DNA of 64,000 nt from Geomonas oryzae (GCF_004117875.1 NZ_RAHW01000005.1:1-64000); one strand, 5' to 3'; positions 18,377 to 26,891 are shown, numbered from the stretch's first letter. Numbers and translations are program-made. The notes: generated by a model not told the origin, from the sequence alone.

Positions 18377-18907
18377 TCAGGCGTCCGCGCCTTCCGGCTG
18401 CGGCAGCGGTGCCTCCTGCGGCAGCAGGCGCTCCATGAGGTAGCCGGAAAGGAGGATGCAGGGGATGGTGAGGACGAGGCGCAAGAGGGCGAAGCGGAGG
18501 CTTATGAAGCTGCTTTCCATGAGGAGCATCGGGATCTTGATGCTACCCCAGGTCCCCAGGAAGATGACCAGGTTCGCCGTACGCGCCCCCTTTTGCCTGA
18601 GGGAGACGGCGACGGGAAAGGCCGCGTAGAGCGGTCCGGCCGCGGCGGTCCCGAGCAGCATGGCGACCGCGGCACCGAGCATTCCGGAATCCGGTCCGAG
18701 ATGCGACTCCACCACGCGGCGCGGCAGCCACACGTCCATGAGCCCCATGAGCACCATGACCGGCGGCACGATGGAGAGCACCTCGAGGAGGAAGTGTCCC
18801 GAGTTGGCAGCCGAAAGTCCGGCCGCCTCGGGTTTGAAGAAGGAGAGGACGAGGTTCGCGCCCAGAACGATGAGGAAGAGCCGGTAGTCTGCGAGTGTCG
18901 CCTTCAC
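18377..18907 (-). CDS. Permease half, ArsP/DUF318-like (C-terminal partner)
   Basis: A 176-residue integral membrane protein with four to five helices and the motif AAGPLYAAFPVAVSLRQKGA (about 89-108), reminiscent of the GAPLY...G signature of ArsP/DUF318 permeases. A full-length ArsP has about 300 or more residues. Here the fold appears divided between this gene and the one before it, which overlap by four bases (ATGA). The pair probably forms one heterodimeric transporter. The substrate is unknown; organoarsenical export is only one possibility. Confidence 0.7.
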   Translation of the reverse strand: MKATLADYRLFLIVLGANLVLSFFKPEAAGLSAANSGHFLLEVLSIVPPVMVLMGLMDVWLPRRVVESHLGPDSGMLGAAVAMLLGTAAAGPLYAAFPVAVSLRQKGARTANLVIFLGTWGSIKIPMLLMESSFISLRFALLRLVLTIPCILLSGYLMERLLPQEAPLPQPEGADA

Positions 18908-19377
18908 AGGAGCACCCCCATCATGAGCCCGATGGCGATGGCGGTGACGAAGCTCAGTGATTGCCGCATGAAGGTGAAGCGGCTCCCGAAGCAGGAGACC
19001 TCCATGGGGGCCGTCATGATCCCCACCATGGTGAGCGTGGTGACGAAGGCGGCAAGGCTTGCCGGCTGGGCCCCCAATTTATAGAGGGAGCCGACCAGTG
19101 CGAAGGCGATGGGAGCCGGCATGGTGACAACGGCACCCAGCGCCGAAACGAGGGTGAAGCCGGCGATGCCGCCGTAGCTGAAGAGCTTCCTGATCAGCTC
19201 GGGAGGGACGAGGGCCAGCACCAGGCCGACCAGCACCACCATGCCGAGGATCCTCGGTGCCAGCCCCTGCAGGGATTTCCCGCCGATGCGCAGCGCCCTG
19301 CGGGTCCGCTCCGGGTCCACCCGCCAGGATACCAGTACCGCCACCGCCGCCCCTCCGTACAACACCGCCGACATCAT
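18904..19377 (-). CDS. Permease half, ArsP/DUF318-like (N-terminal partner)
   Basis: A 157-residue membrane protein, first gene of the permease-permease-PadR operon. Four hydrophobic helices are seen, including a proline-containing segment LGAVVTMPAPIAFALVGSLYKLGAQPA. That parallels the corresponding segment of the partner half, which suggests an internal pseudo-repeat as in ArsP-type permeases. The ATG at 19377 was chosen because GGAGG lies five bases upstream; ATG 19374 is equally possible. A cysteine in VSCFGSRF might take part in metal or metalloid binding. Confidence 0.68.
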   Translation of the reverse strand: MMSAVLYGGAAVAVLVSWRVDPERTRRALRIGGKSLQGLAPRILGMVVLVGLVLALVPPELIRKLFSYGGIAGFTLVSALGAVVTMPAPIAFALVGSLYKLGAQPASLAAFVTTLTMVGIMTAPMEVSCFGSRFTFMRQSLSFVTAIAIGLMMGVLL

Positions 19378-19409
19378 AACCGCCTCCCACTCTCTCACAG
19401 GCCACGACA

Positions 19410-19435
19410 ATACTGTCATAAACAGTATACTGTTT
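19410..19435. promoter_or_regulatory. Palindromic operator upstream of the permease-PadR operon
   Basis: A perfect 16-bp palindrome AAACAGTATACTGTTT (19420-19435) overlaps an ATACTGT-N5-ACAGTAT inverted repeat (19410-19428). This gives three ATACTGT half-sites within 26 bp, directly upstream of the first permease gene. It is a likely binding site of the operon's own PadR protein. Confidence 0.65.
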
Positions 19436-19583
19436 CAGTCATAGAGTCAACAGATGTCATAAAGGGCCCGGCGTTTTCTGTCAAAGGCGCAAAAAAGCTC
19501 CCGCAAGCGCTGCATGAGCCGGAGCCTTCTTCGGAAATCCCGGGGAAGAGCGAAGTTTTTCCCTTCAGCATAGCAGTAGGCGG

Positions 19584-19622
19584 CACGTTCCCCCCTTTGC
19601 GAAGGGGGGACAGGGGGGATTT
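19584..19622. repeat. Dispersed C-run/G-run repeat
   Basis: TTCCCCCCTTTGCGAAGGGGGGA forms a hairpin and is followed by a second G-run. The same core CCCCCCTTTGCGAAGGGGGG recurs at about 21315, with relatives near 5800 and 28608. It is intergenic in every case, so it is a dispersed repeat of this genome rather than a terminator. Confidence 0.65.
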
Positions 19623-19635
19623 TGCCTGCACAAAC

Positions 19636-19668
19636 AAAAGAGGCCAGGCGATCTGCCTGGCCTCTTTT
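19636..19668 (-). terminator. Bidirectional-type terminator
   Basis: A 14-bp perfect stem, AAAAGAGGCCAGGC with GCCTGGCCTCTTTT, around a 5-nt loop. The U-run on the minus strand serves the Lys/Gly-tail gene that ends at 19693. Confidence 0.85.
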
Positions 19669-19692
19669 GAGCCGTTGGAATGCTGGATACAA

Positions 19693-20148
19693 CTACTTGT
19701 TGTGCCCCTTGCCGTGTCCCTTGCCTTGCCCCTTGCCCTTGCCGGGGCCGCCCCCCTGCCCCGCTGGCTCTCCGGTAAAATGCAGGTCACCGCGCTTCAG
19801 GGCATGGAACTCCGGCGAACCGGGCTTGATACCGAGCTCCTTGGCGATCGCCCCCCACCCCTTCTTCTTGTTCGGCTGATAGACCTGGTAGACCTGGTCC
19901 ACTGGTTTCCCCGAGTACTGACCGAGCTGGAAGAGCATGAAGGCGTCGGCCGGCTCCGGCACGCTTTGCAGCACCATCTGCACCTTGGCCTGCGGCACGC
20001 CGAACTGCGCACTCACCTTGGCGGAAAACCCGGCCATGTCGGCACGCGCCTGCACGTTCAGGCTGGATAGGAACCCCTCGAGGCTCGCGTGGGCCGCGAT
20101 GGGCGAGAGCAGAAGCAGGGTGACGCAAAGAAGGATCAGGCGTTTCAT
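19693..20148 (-). CDS. Secreted hypothetical protein with GK-rich tail
   Basis: A 151-residue exported protein: signal peptide (about 1-21, ending AAHA), a helical middle region (residues 22-120, LEGFLSSLNVQARADMAGFSAKVSAQFG) and a very basic low-complexity tail of alternating Gly/Lys/His (GKGKGQGKGHGKGHNK). The start has a Shine-Dalgarno (GGAGG) before the ATG. The tail could bind nucleic acid, acidic polymer or metal; this is inference. The family is not recognised. It is monocistronic with its own terminator. Confidence 0.68.
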   Translation of the reverse strand: MKRLILLCVTLLLLSPIAAHASLEGFLSSLNVQARADMAGFSAKVSAQFGVPQAKVQMVLQSVPEPADAFMLFQLGQYSGKPVDQVYQVYQPNKKKGWGAIAKELGIKPGSPEFHALKRGDLHFTGEPAGQGGGPGKGKGQGKGHGKGHNK

Positions 20149-20244
20149 GTTGCTACCTCCGTTTCATGAGATGAGTGCCCCGCAAGGCTCCAATACTATA
20201 TAGAAAAAAAGCGCGCCGTCAAAGGAGGGGTGGGAGAAGAGACC

Positions 20245-20280
20245 GAAAAAAAGGCTGCGCACGGACCTTCCGTGGCAGCC
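20245..20280 (-). terminator. Terminator of the 143-residue membrane protein gene
   Basis: On the minus strand GGCTGCCACGGA pairs with TCCGTGCGCAGCC around a short loop, followed by seven T. It lies 24 bp past the stop at 20304. Confidence 0.85.
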
Positions 20281-20303
20281 TCTTTACCTGATTTCGGGAT
20301 TTA

Positions 20304-20735
20304 CTAGCGCGTTGTTTCCTGCTGCAAAAACTCGGCGAACTCGCTGAACACCGCCTCGCGTACCGAGTGCTGCTGCCAATTGCGGATCAACTGCCTGGCG
20401 CACTGCACCATGCCGAGAAAGCCTGCCGAGGTGCCGCCTGCGATGAGGACGCTGGTCGCACCGGTGCAGACCATGACCAGGCTGGAGATGAAGAGGACGA
20501 GGCTGGTCAGGAAAAGCGGCAGCTCGACGTGCTTGAAGGGGGAGCGAAACATGTGGTGCACCGACGAATATACCGAGGCGTGCGCCTTCACCACGCGCAG
20601 GTAGCGCTCGAGCTCGGTCGCGTTGCAGCGCGACACCGCTCTCAGGTAGAAGCGGCGGCAGGCTTCCCTGCTGCTCGTTGCCATGCGGTCGCCGTAGTAG
20701 TGTTCCAGTTCGACATCGATCGTGTACGTATCCAT
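20304..20735 (-). CDS. Hypothetical protein with two transmembrane segments
   Basis: A 143-residue protein with a charged N-terminal domain (residues 1-70, Tyr/Arg/His-rich) and two hydrophobic helices (about 73-92 and 94-112, LFLTSLVLFISSLVMVCTGA and VLIAGGTSAGFLGMVQ), then a cytoplasmic-type tail. No family is recognised. It is monocistronic with its own terminator. Its start at 20735 follows a weak GAGAG box. Confidence 0.55.
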   Translation of the reverse strand: MDTYTIDVELEHYYGDRMATSSREACRRFYLRAVSRCNATELERYLRVVKAHASVYSSVHHMFRSPFKHVELPLFLTSLVLFISSLVMVCTGATSVLIAGGTSAGFLGMVQCARQLIRNWQQHSVREAVFSEFAEFLQQETTR

Positions 20736-20749
20736 CTCTCAGCCCTCGT

Positions 20750-21458
20750 TCTGCTTCATCGTAAAAGCAGTGATAAAGTGTGATGCTACGTCAAAAAGCA
20801 TGATGTATACCAACGAAGCGCTTTGGCGGCAAATCCCCGGTATCACTGACCGAGGCCGTGCCACGCTCCCGTCGGCACTGCTCAAAAACGTCGCAACATG
20901 CGCAACTTTAACACATTTCCGTGCTCCAAATCCTCTTAATCTTTCCCAAATAGGAGGGGCTAACGGTCGCCTTCAGCCGACTTCCCCCAGCGGTCATTTG
21001 GCGTTTATGCAAAACGAAAGGCGCCGCTGCAAAAATTTGGCGCCGGCGCAAAAAGAGGATTTTCGTGGATGGCAATAAGAGTGTGTCCACGAAACACCGA
21101 AGCGGCCCTAGCGCTCCCCCTTTCACATCGTTCCTACGCTCCAGTGTGGGAACGCAAAGCTTCGGACGCTCCGGCGTCTGCTTAGGGACGCTGGAGCGTC
21201 CCTAACATGCGTTCCCACGGAAGACCGTAGGAACGATCTCAAGGTTAATCGGGGGGAATTCCCGGGGACGGCGGGCAAGTGTGGTCACGAAGCGACGCAG
21301 ACGACCTTACGCTCCCCCCTTTGCGAAGGGGGGAACGGGGTGCCAACGGTTACTGCTTAAAGAGAAGACACACCTGCTTCCCCGGGATTCCCTAAAAAAA
21401 GAGGGCGCGGGGAGTTCCTCTCCCCGCGCCCCCGGTGGCCCATGCCTCACCTGCCCGA
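20750..21458. other. Long intergenic region with repeats
   Basis: About 700 bp without a convincing gene. It contains short TGCAAAA-bearing stretches (20990-21060), the large inverted-repeat element at 21127-21237, a C-run/G-run repeat at about 21315-21340, and a hairpin at 21397-21433 (GGGCGCGGGGAG with CTCCCCGCGCCC) that probably terminates the thioesterase gene on the minus strand, since it is followed there by TTTTTTT. Confidence 0.55.
21127..21237. repeat. Nested inverted-repeat element
   Basis: Three concentric or adjacent stems: ATCGTTCCTACG (21127) with CGTAGGAACGAT (21226-21237), GTGGGAACGCA (21146) with TGCGTTCCCAC (21208-21218), and GGGACGCT/AGCGTCCC (21185-21202). The 111-bp unit looks like a non-autonomous palindromic repeat (REP/BIME or MITE type). 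Confidence 0.7.
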
Positions 21459-22505
21459 TCAGATGATATAGACGTGCTCCGCGAGCGTCTCAAAGCTCCT
21501 CGCCGCCGCAAGGTACCTGGCATCCTCGGCGTAGGTGGTCGGGTACACCGTCGGCACCGGGCGATGCACCAGTTCCCTGTCCACGTTGACGAAGGTGAAG
21601 AGGCAGGAGTTGGAGAGCGCCTTGCTGGTGCGGTCACGGCTGATGCGCTCGATGTTCGCCTCGACGCAGACGTAGCTTCCGTTCGAGTAGACCACGCGGC
21701 TTGTGTAGTGCAGCTTGTCCCCCATGCGCACCGGGTGGATGAAGTTGATCCGGTTCACCGCCGCCATTACGGAGCGGTCCGGCGCCACGAGCTCGGAGCA
21801 GATCGAGGAGAGCTCGTAGGCCCGCCGCACGAGGTATCCCCCGAAGATCTTCTGCGGCACGTTTTCGAACTCCGGGTACATCCGCTCCCAGGCGTCCGCC
21901 GTCAGGCGACCGGTCAAAAGCCCCTGGAATCCCGGTTCGTCCTGGGCGTGGTGCAGGGAAGCGAGCATCCGGTATTCCTCCGCGCTTGGCGGCTCCGACA
22001 AAAGCGCCTGCTGCTGGCGGTACTCCTCCCGACGTGCCGTAGCCTTCAGCGCGCGCCGCCGCTCCGTCTCGCTGCCGTAGTCAAGCGGGGGAAGCGTCAT
22101 GCTTACCGCCCCCTCCCCCATCCCCGAGCGCGCGACCATCGTGAAGTAGCAGGAGGCGACGTGGTTCGCCGGCTCGCCCGGCTGCTCCACCCGGATGCCG
22201 ATCTCCAGCGAGGAGCGCCCCACGTGGTTGATGCGGGCCTCGCAGACGAGGTCGCGCGTCACGTCCGCCACGTGCCGCACGATGATGTTGTCGATCGCCG
22301 CGGTCACCACGCGGGCCCCTGGATGGAAGCGGTTCACGTAGGCGAGCGCGGTCTCCTCGGCCACCTTGTCCAGTATCTCCAGGAGGAGCCCGAAGCGCAG
22401 GTTCCCCCTCAGGTCCTCGTCCACCACCATGAAACGGCGGCGCAGCTCGGGATCGGTCGCAAGCGACAATGTATGAAAGTACGAGGTCTCCTCAGGAGTT
22501 GTCAT
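21459..22505 (-). CDS. Double-hotdog acyl-CoA thioesterase
   Basis: A 348-residue protein made of two hotdog domains in tandem (about 20-150 and 190-330). The second shows GGYLVRRAYELSSI and the first GLLLEILDKVAEETALAYVNRFHPG, both typical of the BFIT/ACOT9-type acyl-CoA hydrolases. It probably releases fatty acids from acyl-CoA in the cytoplasm. The ATG at 22505 was chosen for its AGAGGAGAT ribosome binding site; the open frame upstream has no homologous content. It is monocistronic. Confidence 0.82.
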   Translation of the reverse strand: MTTPEETSYFHTLSLATDPELRRRFMVVDEDLRGNLRFGLLLEILDKVAEETALAYVNRFHPGARVVTAAIDNIIVRHVADVTRDLVCEARINHVGRSSLEIGIRVEQPGEPANHVASCYFTMVARSGMGEGAVSMTLPPLDYGSETERRRALKATARREEYRQQQALLSEPPSAEEYRMLASLHHAQDEPGFQGLLTGRLTADAWERMYPEFENVPQKIFGGYLVRRAYELSSICSELVAPDRSVMAAVNRINFIHPVRMGDKLHYTSRVVYSNGSYVCVEANIERISRDRTSKALSNSCLFTFVNVDRELVHRPVPTVYPTTYAEDARYLAAARSFETLAEHVYII

Positions 22506-22734
22506 ATCTATCTCCTCTTTCTTCGTGCTGAACGGCTTACATAGTTGTACCATCTCCCGCCAGAATCTGTAGTCCCGCCGCGCCCTTTCACCGACGGGTG
22601 TCTCGCGGCTCGCCTCGGGAAAAACGGAACAGGGCTGAAAATGGCGCTCCGGCCTGTTCAAACCGACCGTTTCTGGTACCCTTGCAATTCATTAAAGTGC
22701 CCGCGAGCAGAGCATCCCCGCGACAAGGAACCGT

Positions 22735-24420
22735 ATGCTGCGCCCATCTGCAAGATTTTTCCCGGCAGTGCCAACGCTTAGAAGACTCCTTCCCGTTCTT
22801 CCCCTGCTGATTTCCCTTCTTGCGCCCCCCAGGGCCCTTGGAGCGGAACCGGTAAGGATCGGCGTACTCGCCTTCCGCCCCAAGCCACAGACGCTCGAGC
22901 AGTGGCAGCCGCTCGCCGCGGCGCTCAGAAAGGCCATCCCCTCCCGCGACTTCCGTGTCGAGGCCTTCACCTACCCGGAGCTGAACCGTGCCGTTTCAGG
23001 CCGGCAACTCGACTTCGTCCTGACCAACCCGGGGCACTTCGTCCAGCTGAAGACGGCCGGGCAGCTCTCCGCGCCGCTTGCCACCCTGGCGGTGCTGGTT
23101 GAGGGTAAACGCGTGAGCCAGTTCGGCGGCGTGATCTTCACCCGTGCCGGCAACAAAGGGATCGAGTCGCTTTCCGACGTGAGGAACAAGACCATCGCCG
23201 TCCCGGATAACGAGTCGCTCGGGGGGTACCAGATGCAGGCCTACGAGCTGTACCGGGCCGGAGTTAGACTGCCGGGTGACGCGAAGCTCCTCATCACCGG
23301 GATGCCGCACGACAATGTGGTGAAGGCCGTGCTGGAAGGGCGGGCCGACGTCGGCTTCGTGCGAAGCGGGGTCCTTGAAGCGGGGCGCGCGGAAGGGAAG
23401 TTCGACCCGGCGCGGCTCAAGGTCCTGAACCCGAGGCAGGATCCCGGGTTCCCACAGCTTCTCTCCACCAGGCTCTACCCGGAATGGCCTTTCGCCGCGT
23501 GCCGCCCCGTGGACCGGGACCTTGCGCGCCTGGTGGCGGCGGCCCTCTTCACCCTGGAAGCAAGCCACTCGGTCACCAACAGGATCGGCATCCACGGCTT
23601 CTACACCCCGGCCGACTACACCCCGGTCGAGGAGGTTCTGCGCGAGCTCCGCTTCCCCCCTTTCGACAGCACACCACGCTTCACGGTCCTGGACATCTGG
23701 CTCAAGTTCCGCCTGCAGATCGTCTTCGTCCTGCTCTCCCTGGCGGTCATCGCCCTTCTCGGCGCGCGCCTGTACCTGGCCCATAGAAGGCTTAAGGCAG
23801 AAAAGAAGCTGGTCCTTTCCCAGAGCGAAAAGCTGCAGGACCGGGAATCCCAGCTGCGCGCCATCATCGAGGCCGAGCCGGAGTGCGTAAACCAGCTCGG
23901 CGCCGACGGCTCCATACTCCAGATGAACCGCGCGGGCCTCGAGATGATGGAGTGCGACCTCCTCAAAGACCTCGATGGGATAAAGGCGTGGGACCTGGTC
24001 GTCCCGGAGGACCGCGCGGCGTTCGGCTCGCTCGTGCGTCGTGTCTTCTCAGGCTTTTCGGACACGCTTGTGTTCCGGCTGAAGGGACTCAGGGGTGGGA
24101 TACACTGGCTGGAAACCCATGCCGTGCCGCTAAGAAACTCCCACGGCGACATCATCTCCCTTCTGGCGGTCACCCGAGACATCACCGAGCGCAGGCAGGC
24201 CAAGCTCGAAAGGGAGGCGGCCCTCGCACGTATCAAGAGGCTCGAGGGCATCATCCCCATCTGCATGCACTGCAAGAAGATAAGGGACGACCAGAACAGC
24301 TGGAACCAGCTGGAACAGTACATCACCAGTCACTCTGAAGCGGTTTTCAGCCACGGGCTCTGCCCGGAATGCGCCAAGGAGCACTACGCAGTCTACACCG
24401 GCTGCCCCGGTCCCGGCTGA
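22735..24420 (+). CDS. PhnD-like periplasmic sensor with PAS domain, no output domain
   Basis: A 561-residue membrane protein. A signal/anchor (about 15-37) is followed by a PhnD/phosphonate-type periplasmic binding domain (about 40-310, VRIGVLAFRPKPQTLEQWQPL), one transmembrane helix (about 325-350), a PAS domain with PAC (about 370-495) and a C-terminal segment with Cys pairs (CMHCKKI near 513-519 and CPEC near 546-549) that looks like a small zinc ribbon. No kinase, cyclase or methyl-accepting domain follows. It probably senses an extracellular ligand and signals by protein contact. The CMHCKKIRDD segment recurs in sensors of related bacteria. Confidence 0.82.
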   Translation: MLRPSARFFPAVPTLRRLLPVLPLLISLLAPPRALGAEPVRIGVLAFRPKPQTLEQWQPLAAALRKAIPSRDFRVEAFTYPELNRAVSGRQLDFVLTNPGHFVQLKTAGQLSAPLATLAVLVEGKRVSQFGGVIFTRAGNKGIESLSDVRNKTIAVPDNESLGGYQMQAYELYRAGVRLPGDAKLLITGMPHDNVVKAVLEGRADVGFVRSGVLEAGRAEGKFDPARLKVLNPRQDPGFPQLLSTRLYPEWPFAACRPVDRDLARLVAAALFTLEASHSVTNRIGIHGFYTPADYTPVEEVLRELRFPPFDSTPRFTVLDIWLKFRLQIVFVLLSLAVIALLGARLYLAHRRLKAEKKLVLSQSEKLQDRESQLRAIIEAEPECVNQLGADGSILQMNRAGLEMMECDLLKDLDGIKAWDLVVPEDRAAFGSLVRRVFSGFSDTLVFRLKGLRGGIHWLETHAVPLRNSHGDIISLLAVTRDITERRQAKLEREAALARIKRLEGIIPICMHCKKIRDDQNSWNQLEQYITSHSEAVFSHGLCPECAKEHYAVYTGCPGPG

Positions 24421-24431
24421 AAAGTCCCAAA

Positions 24432-25106
24432 TCACTCGTCGGGAAGACCGTTCAAGAGGAGCCGCCGGACAAAAGCGTCGCCGTTGCCGGGCTTCAGGTA
24501 GTGCAGGAAAGAATTTACGGCGAACCTGGCCGGATCAAGCAGGTAATAGTTCAGGGTTATGTCCTCCTCCCCGTCGAACCCGCCCAATTCTCCGTAGTTC
24601 TCCAAGATCCTCGCCCGCTCGTCCGGCGCGAGCGTGGCCAACTGGCTCACCGATGCGATGTACTCGCTGGCCGTGTGCCTATGCACTCCGCGGCGGAACT
24701 TGCCTTCGGCTGCGGCATGGGCAAGTTCGTGGATGATATAGCTGCGCCAGATGGCCGGATCAAGGGGGACACCGAAAGAAGGGGCAGCCCTGGAGGCCTC
24801 AAGGGCTGCCCGGTAGTTCAACAGATGAATGGAGTTGCTGCGGGGATCATAGTAACCAAAGGCATGGTCCAAGCTTTTTCCCTGCGGCGTGTCGTCCAGC
24901 GTCAGGGTCAGCCCATCCGGCAGCACGAGCCCCAGCGACTTCAGAAAGGGAGTGCAGGAGCGGACAGCGGCGCAGACGCTCTCGTATTCTTCAGCGGTGG
25001 CGGCGGCCACGACGGCCACCGCCCCGTTGCAAGCACCCTGTACGGCAAAGGCGTCGGGCGCGTCGCGGAAAAGAAAAAGAACGACAAGCAGTGCAACACC
25101 CTTCAT
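24432..25106 (-). CDS. Secreted putative zinc metallopeptidase-like protein
   Basis: A 224-residue exported protein: signal peptide (about 1-21) and a conserved HELAHAAAEG motif near residue 127, the HExxH zinc signature, with a possible third ligand downstream (Glu or His, not assigned). Two pairs of cysteines near the N-terminus (C26, and C45 with C52) may form disulfides. It is likely a small zinc-dependent hydrolase acting in the periplasm, but no substrate can be named. It converges on the PAS sensor gene with 11 bp between stops and lies 35 bp downstream of the OmpA-family gene, possibly in one operon. Confidence 0.62.
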   Translation of the reverse strand: MKGVALLVVLFLFRDAPDAFAVQGACNGAVAVVAAATAEEYESVCAAVRSCTPFLKSLGLVLPDGLTLTLDDTPQGKSLDHAFGYYDPRSNSIHLLNYRAALEASRAAPSFGVPLDPAIWRSYIIHELAHAAAEGKFRRGVHRHTASEYIASVSQLATLAPDERARILENYGELGGFDGEEDITLNYYLLDPARFAVNSFLHYLKPGNGDAFVRRLLLNGLPDE

Positions 25107-25141
25107 CCTCTCCTCCCCGCTCTGCCGCCCCCCTGACCGCT

Positions 25142-25996
25142 TTACTCCTTGGCGACCAGCACGATCTCGATCCTGCGGTTCTTCGCCCGTCCCTCGTCGG
25201 TGTCGTTCGGGGCCACCGGCTTGTACTCGCCGTAGGCCACCGCGGCGAGGAGCGCGGGGTCAAGCCCCTGCTGCTGCAGGTAACGGGTCACGTTCAGGGC
25301 GCGTGCCGCGGAAAGCTCCCAGTTGGTCGGATAACGCTTGGCGAGCTGCCCTACGATCTGGACGTTGTCGGTATGCCCCTCGATGCGCACCGCCTTGTCC
25401 TTCACGTTCTTCAGAATGTCCACCACCTTCTGCAAGACGACGAGCCCCTCGGGCTTCACTTCCGCCTTGCCCGAATCGAAGAGCACGGAATCGACCATGT
25501 TCACGGTCAGCTTCCCCTTAAGCTCCGAGATGGTCACCTGCCCCTTAGCGATCTCCCCCTTCATCTGCTCCAGGAGGTCGCCGTAGGTCTTGCTCGTCTT
25601 CTGCACCTCCTCCTTTTGCTTCTGCAGGCCGGCGATGTCGTCCTTCAGCCTCTTGTTCTCCCCCTCCACGTCGCCAAGCTTCCGGCTCAGCTCGCTGATC
25701 TTCTGGTTTTTCGCGTCCGCGGTGGAACGCAGCGACTCCTCGAGCCCCTTCTTGTCCGCCGTCAGCGCGCTCCGTTCGCCGGTCAACGCCGCCACCTCGC
25801 CGCCCAGCCGCTTCACATCGTTCTTCAGCTGGTCGTTCTCCCCCATCAGGATGTTGTACTGTCCCCGCTGTTCCTTAAGGCTCTTCTCCAGGTTTTCCGC
25901 CTCCGCCTGTTTCTGCTTATAGGTGCCGCTCGTGACGCACCCGGAAAGGGCGAGACAGATGAGGGCTGAGAGACAGACGAACAGTTTGCGCTTCAT
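25142..25996 (-). CDS. OmpA-family peptidoglycan-associated lipoprotein with coiled coil
   Basis: A 284-residue outer-membrane lipoprotein. The lipobox LSGC is at residue 20. Residues about 25-140 are a long heptad-rich coiled coil, and residues about 160-284 form an OmpA/MotB-type domain with the peptidoglycan-binding motif (DNVQIVGQLAKRYPTNWELSAARA and the final KNRRIEIVL). It tethers the outer membrane to the wall. It may form an operon with the downstream HELAH protein gene 35 bp away. Confidence 0.9.
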   Translation of the reverse strand: MKRKLFVCLSALICLALSGCVTSGTYKQKQAEAENLEKSLKEQRGQYNILMGENDQLKNDVKRLGGEVAALTGERSALTADKKGLEESLRSTADAKNQKISELSRKLGDVEGENKRLKDDIAGLQKQKEEVQKTSKTYGDLLEQMKGEIAKGQVTISELKGKLTVNMVDSVLFDSGKAEVKPEGLVVLQKVVDILKNVKDKAVRIEGHTDNVQIVGQLAKRYPTNWELSAARALNVTRYLQQQGLDPALLAAVAYGEYKPVAPNDTDEGRAKNRRIEIVLVAKE

Positions 25997-26094
25997 GTTA
26001 TCCTCCTTGGAAGTATGGATGTACGGTACCAGAGCATTAAGTATGGCGCGTAAAGCGGATGTTGCAATGAGGGAGTGTGCCGTGACTGGATGAA

Positions 26095-26106
26095 AGGTGG
26101 TATAAT
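26095..26106 (+). promoter_or_regulatory. Extended -10 promoter for the small basic protein
   Basis: TGGTATAAT (26098-26106) is an extended -10 element with a perfect TATAAT and lies about 30 bp before the start codon at 26136. No good -35 hexamer is present, as is normal for extended -10 promoters. Confidence 0.6.
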
Positions 26107-26135
26107 GCTAGGCAGAGAGAGAGGAGGTGTCAGCT

Positions 26136-26315
26136 ATGAGAGAAACGAAGATGCCGACGACTCCGAAGCGCAACGTTGCTATGGAACGTGGGAAAAAGAA
26201 CCCGGCGATGCTTGCCAAGCATGAGATGATGATCCGGCGCGAGCCGAACCACAACGTCCATGTCATCACCCCCCACGGCCACGTGCAGAGCGGCCGCAAA
26301 GGTCGCAGCGCCTGA
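26136..26315 (+). CDS. Small very basic hypothetical protein
   Basis: A 59-residue protein rich in Lys, Arg, His and Met (RETKMPTTPKRN, RGKKNPAMLAKHEMMIRR, GRKGRSA). It is framed by an extended -10 promoter, an AGGAGG box nine bases before the ATG at 26136, and a strong terminator, so the unit looks genuinely expressed. No family is recognised. The charge suggests nucleic-acid or ribosome association. Another in-frame ATG at 26127 lies inside the ribosome binding region and is unlikely. Confidence 0.62.
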   Translation: MRETKMPTTPKRNVAMERGKKNPAMLAKHEMMIRREPNHNVHVITPHGHVQSGRKGRSA

Positions 26316-26338
26316 GTTCCCCGCTCACGGCGCGACGA

Positions 26339-26373
26339 AGCCGGCACCCGTCACGGGGCCGGCTTTTCTTTAT
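26339..26373 (+). terminator. Terminator after the small basic gene
   Basis: AAGCCGGC and GCCGGCTT enclose an inner CCCGT/ACGGG stem, followed by TTTCTTT. It also faces the end of the CheX-like gene. Confidence 0.88.
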
Positions 26374-26382
26374 ACGCCGCGC

Positions 26383-26883
26383 CTAATTCCCTCTTTCGAG
26401 GTAGACGCAGACGAGGAAGTGTCCCGGCCCCTCCCCGAAGGCGAGGGTCAGGGTGTCCGGTGCCGCCCCCATGCTGAGGACGTATTCGTTGCCCGACATG
26501 ACCGAAGGGGTCGACAGGCGCACCTCGTGACCGTTATCCACGAAGTGGTGCTTGAAGGAGCCCCCTATCATGTTGGCGACTTCGCCTAGCGCGTCGCGCA
26601 CGTCATCGTCGCACTCGGTGATCTCCATGCCCAGCATCTGCGAGGCGAAAGACAGCGCCGTCGCCTGCTCCGCATGGATGGCGATCATGCCGTTGTAGCT
26701 CCCGGCGAGACCTACCATGGCCGTCACGCAATCGGTGAACTTCGTCACGGCCTCCACCGGAGTCGAGGACGGCAGCTCCACCCCCACCATGGTCGAAAAA
26801 ATCTCCCTTACGTCCCCGTCGAGATACTCGACCAACTTCTCTTGCGTCGTGTTCAACAGTTCCAGAATGGCTGCGCTTATCAT
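26383..26883 (-). CDS. CheX-like chemotaxis phosphatase-family protein
   Basis: A 166-residue protein of the CheX/CheC family. The signature helix EVANMIGGSFKHHF (about 101-114) resembles the CheX active-site E...N motif that dephosphorylates CheY-P; Glu101 and Asn104 are present. It starts eight bases after the PilZ gene ends, so the two are co-transcribed. A PilZ-CheX pair suggests a link between c-di-GMP and motility signalling. The usual che cluster is not in this window. Confidence 0.82.
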   Translation of the reverse strand: MISAAILELLNTTQEKLVEYLDGDVREIFSTMVGVELPSSTPVEAVTKFTDCVTAMVGLAGSYNGMIAIHAEQATALSFASQMLGMEITECDDDVRDALGEVANMIGGSFKHHFVDNGHEVRLSTPSVMSGNEYVLSMGAAPDTLTLAFGEGPGHFLVCVYLERGN

Positions 26884-26891
26884 ATCGTTTC

